DNA from: Acidobacteriota bacterium
GTDB taxonomy: Bacteria; Acidobacteriota; Blastocatellia; Chloracidobacteriales; JADJPF01
Length of the DNA stretch: 64,000 nucleotides
Assembly (NCBI GenBank): GCA_016213785.1
Contig: JACQZQ010000053.1
Coordinates: 1-64,000, forward strand
Reading direction: 5' to 3'
The notes under the pieces are model-generated. The model was not told the origin of the DNA, made no database searches, and saw only the letters and a list, made by a program, of their open reading frames with translations. Shown one piece after another: positions 59,850-64,000 of the stretch (its first letter is position 1; each line of letters begins with the position of its first letter). Position numbers and translations under genes: made by a program.

Positions 59850-62800
59850 ATGCAAAAATTAGCAGAAATTTGTATTAAACGCCCTATTTTCGCTGCAATG
59901 ATAATACTTGCCCTAGTTGTAGTAGGTGCAGCTAGCTATTTTCGTTTAGGTGTAGACCGGTTTCCTTCTGTAGATCTACCATCCGTTAGCGTTAGAACAT
60001 CTCTTCCTGGCGCATCGCCTGAAGAGGTTGAAACACAGGTTTCACAACCTATTGAAGAAGTAGTTAACACAGTTGAAGGAATTAATGAACTTCGTTCTGT
60101 TTCTGCTGCTGGAACATCATTAATACTTGTTACTTTTAATCTTAATCGAGATATTGATACTGCTGCCCAAGATGTAAGAGATAGAGTTGCAACAGTACTT
60201 CGCAATTTACCTGAAAATATTGACCCTCCTATTATTTCTAAATTTAATAATGATTCTTCTCCTGTCTTAACTATTGCACTCTCTAGCAATCGCTCTATTC
60301 GAGAGTTAACAGAAATTGCTGATAAAACAGTAAAAGTGCGTCTTGAACGCTCAGAAGGCGTAGGTGAAGTCCGTATTAATGGAGGACTTGACCGAGCAAT
60401 AAATGTTTGGGTAGATCCAGCTAAACTAGCTTCCTATAAAATTCCTATTACTACTGTTCGTAACGCTATTGCAAGTCAAAACACTGATGTTCCTGGTGGT
60501 AATGTTACTAGCAATGTTCGTGAACAAACCCTTAGGACAATGGGACGTATCACTAATGCAAAAGATTTCAATGAATTAGTTATTACTAACATTGATGGTA
60601 TGCCTATAAAAATCAAAGATATTGGGCGTGCTGAAGATGGAACTAAAGAACCTCGCTCAGTCTCTAGGCTAAATGGTGTTCCTACAGTAAGTCTAGAAGT
60701 TCGTCGTCAATCTGGTTCAAATACAGTAGCAGTAATTGAAGCAGCAAAAGCTAACCTAGAACGTGTTAAAAGCCAACTCCCAGCAGATGTAAAATTAGAA
60801 ATTATCCGCGATCAGTCCCGCTATATTTATAAAGCATTAGAAGAAATAAATTTACACTTAATATTAGGTAGTATTCTTGCCTGCTTAGTAGTTTTAGCTT
60901 TTATGAGAAGCTTACGCTCTACAATTATTGCAGGCATAGCAATTCCTGCCTCAGTAATATCTACATTTGGGATGATGTGGGCATTAGACTTTACTCTTAA
61001 TAGCGTAACAATGCTAGCTCTAGTTTTAATGGTAGGTATTGTTATTGATGATGCTATTGTAGTTTTAGAAAATATTTTCCGGTTTGTAGAAGAAAAGAAA
61101 ATAGCTCCCTTTCAAGCAGCCCGTGAAGCTACAGCAGAAATTGGTCTAGCTGTAATGGCAACTACTTTAAGTCTAGTAGTTATTTTTGTCCCTGTTTCTT
61201 TTATGTCTAGTATTTCTGGTCGTTTCCTCTATCAATTTGGTATTACAGCAGCAGTTGCAGTAATGGTAAGTCTACTTATTTCATTTACTTTAACTCCTAT
61301 GATGAGCGCCAGACTCCTTAAAGAAATAAAAAGCCATTTACAGGATAAAGCCACATCACGTCGTGGATTTTATAGTCTAATTGAATGGGTATATATTAAA
61401 ACCCTAGCTATCTCTATGCGTCATAGATTTATAGTTATGGTCTTGGCTATAGCTGTAATTGCCTCTTCTGTACCACTTTATCGACTAGTTAAACAGGAAT
61501 ATATTCCAACAGATGTTGATGAAGCAGAATTTGATGTAAATATTAATGCTCCTGAAGGTGCTAGCCTTCTAGCAATGAACGAGGTAATGCTTCTAGTTGA
61601 AAAAGATATACAAACAACTCCAGGAGTAAGCCTAGTGCTTTCAACAACTGGAGGAGGTTTTTTAGGTGGAGTAAACCAAGGTAGTGTTTATGTTCGTATT
61701 GAGCCACATGAAAAACGTACTTTTTCTTTTACTAGGTTATGGAATGCATTAGCTGATGGCACTCCAAGCAAAGCATTTCGTGGTAATTATTCCCAAAGAG
61801 ACGTAATGGGAGAAGTTCGTAATCGCCTAAGAAAGTATAAAAGCTTAAGAGCATCTGTTAGAAACGCTCCTTCCTTTAATATTGGCGGAGGTAATTTTGA
61901 AATAGATTTTGTTATTCGTGGCCCAGAACTTGAAGCTTTAGCAAACTATGCAGAAACTTTAAGAAAAAAATCAGAGGAAATAGGCGGTATAGTTGATGCA
62001 GATACAACTATAAAACTAGATAAACCTGAGCTAAGAATTGAAATAGACCGAAAACGTGCAGCAGATTTAAATGTTGATGTTCGTGATATTGCTAATGCAC
62101 TTCGCGTTATGGTTGGAGGAGATACTAGAGTTTCTAAGTTCCGAGATAATTCTGTTAATTATGATTATGATGTAGAACTGCGTTTAATGGATGGGACAAG
62201 AAATAACCCTAAACAAATTGCTCAACTCTATGTCCCTAACCGCAATGGTGAGCTTATTTTACTTGATAATTTTGTCACTATAAGCCAAGCAAAAAGCGCA
62301 TCTAGAATTGATAGACTAGATAGACAAAGACAAGTAAGCCTTCGAGCTTCTACTGCTCCAGGCTATGCTCTAACCGATAGACTAGATGAACTACGTAAAG
62401 CAGCAATAGAAATGAACCTACCCACAGGCTACACAACTAGCGTTTCTGGCCGTGGAAAAGAACTTGAACGTACTTTTACAGAATTTCTTTGGGCTTTTCT
62501 ACTTTCAGTAATTTTTATGTATATGATTTTAGCCTCACAATTTGAAAGCCTAGTCCATCCATTAACTATCTTACTTTCTCTTCCTTTATCAGTACCATTT
62601 GCACTTGTCTCCTTATGGTATACAGGAAATACACTTAATCTTTATTCAGCTTTAGGATTATTAGTACTTTTTGGAGTTGTAAAGAAAAACTCAATTTTAC
62701 AAATTGACCATATGAACAATTTGCGTAGAGAAGGAATGGAGCGTCTAGAGGCAATTTTAGAGGCTAATAAAGACCGATTGCGGCCTATTTTAATGACTAC

Positions 62801-63077
62801 ACTTGCTTTAGTATTTGGAATGCTCCCACTTGCTATAGGAACAGGCCCAGGTTCAGAAGAACGCCGCGCAGTTGCTACAATAGTTATTGGTGGTCAAACT
62901 CTTTCTTTATTTTTAACTCTTTTAGTAACACCTGTAGCTTATTCTATTTTTGACGATATTGGACAATTAGTAAGTAAACTATTTGCTAAAGTCTTACTTA
63001 CTAATAATCAAGACACTACTCCTGTTGTAGCACCTCAAAGTACTATAAACATTAGTAAAGAGGCTACAGGAGATTAA
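59850..63077 (+). CDS. RND-family multidrug efflux pump (AcrB/HAE-1 type)
   Basis: 1075 residues, close to AcrB (1049). Twelve membrane helices with two large periplasmic loops. The proton-relay aspartates in helix 4 are Asp400-Asp401 in GIVIDDAIVVLEN. FRLGVDRFPSVDLPSV, SLPGASPEEVETQVSQPIE, YMILASQFESLVHPLTI, GVVKKNSILQIDHMNNLR and RLRPILMTTLALVFGMLPLA are conserved. It exports hydrophobic compounds with the adaptor upstream and an unlinked outer-membrane protein. The substrate cannot be told. An ABC-type role is excluded by the lack of Walker motifs. Confidence 0.95.
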   Translation: MQKLAEICIKRPIFAAMIILALVVVGAASYFRLGVDRFPSVDLPSVSVRTSLPGASPEEVETQVSQPIEEVVNTVEGINELRSVSAAGTSLILVTFNLNRDIDTAAQDVRDRVATVLRNLPENIDPPIISKFNNDSSPVLTIALSSNRSIRELTEIADKTVKVRLERSEGVGEVRINGGLDRAINVWVDPAKLASYKIPITTVRNAIASQNTDVPGGNVTSNVREQTLRTMGRITNAKDFNELVITNIDGMPIKIKDIGRAEDGTKEPRSVSRLNGVPTVSLEVRRQSGSNTVAVIEAAKANLERVKSQLPADVKLEIIRDQSRYIYKALEEINLHLILGSILACLVVLAFMRSLRSTIIAGIAIPASVISTFGMMWALDFTLNSVTMLALVLMVGIVIDDAIVVLENIFRFVEEKKIAPFQAAREATAEIGLAVMATTLSLVVIFVPVSFMSSISGRFLYQFGITAAVAVMVSLLISFTLTPMMSARLLKEIKSHLQDKATSRRGFYSLIEWVYIKTLAISMRHRFIVMVLAIAVIASSVPLYRLVKQEYIPTDVDEAEFDVNINAPEGASLLAMNEVMLLVEKDIQTTPGVSLVLSTTGGGFLGGVNQGSVYVRIEPHEKRTFSFTRLWNALADGTPSKAFRGNYSQRDVMGEVRNRLRKYKSLRASVRNAPSFNIGGGNFEIDFVIRGPELEALANYAETLRKKSEEIGGIVDADTTIKLDKPELRIEIDRKRAADLNVDVRDIANALRVMVGGDTRVSKFRDNSVNYDYDVELRLMDGTRNNPKQIAQLYVPNRNGELILLDNFVTISQAKSASRIDRLDRQRQVSLRASTAPGYALTDRLDELRKAAIEMNLPTGYTTSVSGRGKELERTFTEFLWAFLLSVIFMYMILASQFESLVHPLTILLSLPLSVPFALVSLWYTGNTLNLYSALGLLVLFGVVKKNSILQIDHMNNLRREGMERLEAILEANKDRLRPILMTTLALVFGMLPLAIGTGPGSEERRAVATIVIGGQTLSLFLTLLVTPVAYSIFDDIGQLVSKLFAKVLLTNNQDTTPVVAPQSTINISKEATGD

Positions 63078-63097
63078 ACAGTTATTAGGATCAAAAA

Positions 63098-63787
63098 TTA
63101 AATAGAGCTAGGATCAATACCTAAAGCACGTAATTTCTTAGCTAATTGCTCTGCTCGGTTTTCAGCTTGTTCTGCTCGATTTTCAGCTTGTTCTGCTCGG
63201 TTTTTTTGAGTAAGCCGTTCAACTTCAAGTTCGGCAAAGGAAAGAAACCGACTACCATCAGGATGAAAAATTTTAAGCTCTTGATTAGAAAACTCAAAAC
63301 GAATCCCAAGCAAAGGACTAACCCATCCATTCATAGGTAGAGTTTCTATAAGTTTTCCCTCTCTACGAGTCCAGCCACGTAAACCAACTTTATAGACAAA
63401 CTGTTCAGGATCATATAAATAATATTCTTGAACGTCAAAATAATCATAAAACCGTAATTTTTCTTCCATCTCAAGTCTTGAGTTTGTATAAGAAATGGTT
63501 TCAAAAACTACTTGTGGAGCAACATCATTTTCTTCCCATTGTTTATAGGAACGACGCTCGCCTTTAGGACGACCTAAAGCAACCATTACATCAGGAGCAA
63601 CTTTAGTAAATGGATTTCCTTCAACTGGATACCAAAATAAATCTCCTGCTACAAAATCATCTTTTAATTGTAAGTCTAACCCCTCTTTTATAGTCACTAT
63701 CCAGCGAAATTGCAATGTATTATCAGCCATAGGTTTTCCATCACTTTCTGGGTAAAAGACTTCTTTTTTAGCTCGCTCTTTTGACAT
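63098..63787 (-). CDS. Uma2-family (DUF820) PD-(D/E)XK nuclease-like protein
   Basis: 229 residues from the ATG at 63787, which follows TAGGAAA. The Uma2 fold is seen in KVAPDVMVALG, PQVVFETISYTN (the E of the active site), MEEKLRFYDYFDVQEYYLYDP, the likely catalytic Asp/Glu/Lys set. The C-terminal tail (~190-229) is three ENRAEQA heptads, an unbroken helical repeat encoded by 21-bp DNA units. Uma2 proteins are frequent in genomes with many copies; their role is unsettled, possibly nuclease. No partner adjacent. Confidence 0.85.
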   Translation of the reverse strand: MSKERAKKEVFYPESDGKPMADNTLQFRWIVTIKEGLDLQLKDDFVAGDLFWYPVEGNPFTKVAPDVMVALGRPKGERRSYKQWEENDVAPQVVFETISYTNSRLEMEEKLRFYDYFDVQEYYLYDPEQFVYKVGLRGWTRREGKLIETLPMNGWVSPLLGIRFEFSNQELKIFHPDGSRFLSFAELEVERLTQKNRAEQAENRAEQAENRAEQLAKKLRALGIDPSSI

Positions 63788-63893
63788 AGATTTATTTCCT
63801 ATTTTTAGAAAAATAAAATTTGGTTTTATTTTACTTTTCTTTGGGCTACAATGCAAATATTAAAATTCATTACCTTTATCATACTTAAGGAAA

Positions 63894-64000
63894 TTAAATT
63901 AATTTCCATTGGATAGGTTTAGTTTTAACTAAAACCTCTTCTATCATTTTTATTGCATTTATTGCATCCTCATGGTTTGGTTCAAGTTCTAAAACTATTT
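63894..64000 (-). CDS. 3' end of a TPR-like gene, partial
   Basis: On the minus strand 34 codons and a TAA stop (63894-63896) are open to the window edge, reading IVLELEPNHEDAINAIKMIE and then EVLVKTKPIQWKLI. LELEPNHEDAINAI fits the TPR helix B to helix A pattern. Codon use is like the neighbours. The gene's start is outside the window. It is too short for most gene callers. Confidence 0.55.
   Translation of the reverse strand, partial: IVLELEPNHEDAINAIKMIEEVLVKTKPIQWKLI

Noticed and set aside
1-64000. Insertion sequences, prophage, tRNA or rRNA genes
   Set aside because: No transposase, integrase, phage structural gene, cloverleaf or rRNA-like sequence was recognised on either strand.

Overview
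The window is a gene-dense, strongly AT-rich bacterial chromosome segment with about 50 protein genes on both strands. I see no rRNA, tRNA, CRISPR array, insertion sequence or phage gene. The content fits a Gram-negative (diderm) bacterium of acidobacterial type. Pointers are a VWFA-related secreted protein of the kind abundant in Acidobacteriota, a Lol-like lipoprotein export cluster, an RND efflux pump, PilT-type ATPase, many lipoproteins, a dnaK-dnaJ-hspR operon, a large Reg_prop/Y_Y_Y sensor kinase and Uma2 nucleases. The low GC is unusual for that phylum, so the assignment is an inference.

Layout. 1-4430: a promoter-distal AT-rich region with a perfect palindrome, then three genes for exported or modular proteins. 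Two share a C-terminal domain that looks like a secreted RNase-type (BECR-like) effector; the third is a translationally coupled lipoprotein. 4650-10868: luciferase-like flavin monooxygenase with an alpha/beta hydrolase, a transporter-hydrolase fusion, and a DUF2911/AhpD-like/esterase operon. 10972-16403 (mostly minus): radical SAM protein with an acyl-CoA dehydrogenase, a TPR-PATAN protein on plus, RsmB, and a monoheme cytochrome. 17150-21254 (minus): lipoprotein, FtsX-type permease, ATPase, small membrane protein and LolA-like protein, together resembling a complete Lol system. 21542-31923 (minus): S9 peptidase, large hybrid sensor kinase, MobB-like P-loop protein, aldehyde dehydrogenase, jelly-roll exported protein and pseudouridine synthase.

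32003-43189: VWFA protein, PilT-type ATPase with a zinc-ribbon partner, GT39-type glycosyltransferase, RRM protein, coiled-coil membrane protein, a 1278-residue exported metalloprotease-like protein with five Ig-like repeats, and a Met/Gly-repeat exported protein. 43248-50842 (minus): HerA-type ATPase, a NatAB-like ABC exporter, and the dnaK-dnaJ-hspR heat-shock operon with a consensus sigma-70 promoter. 51201-64000: a 14-blade propeller histidine kinase, KhpA, NrdR, YedK/HMCES, CDF metal transporter, RND adaptor plus pump, a Uma2 nuclease, and the 3' end of a TPR-like gene at the right edge.

Most operon ends carry clear intrinsic hairpins, several of them bidirectional between convergent genes. 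The part that looks least described is the 701-4430 cluster. Other points of interest are the transporter-hydrolase fusion, the compact Lol-like cluster and several isolated perfect inverted repeats in regulatory positions.
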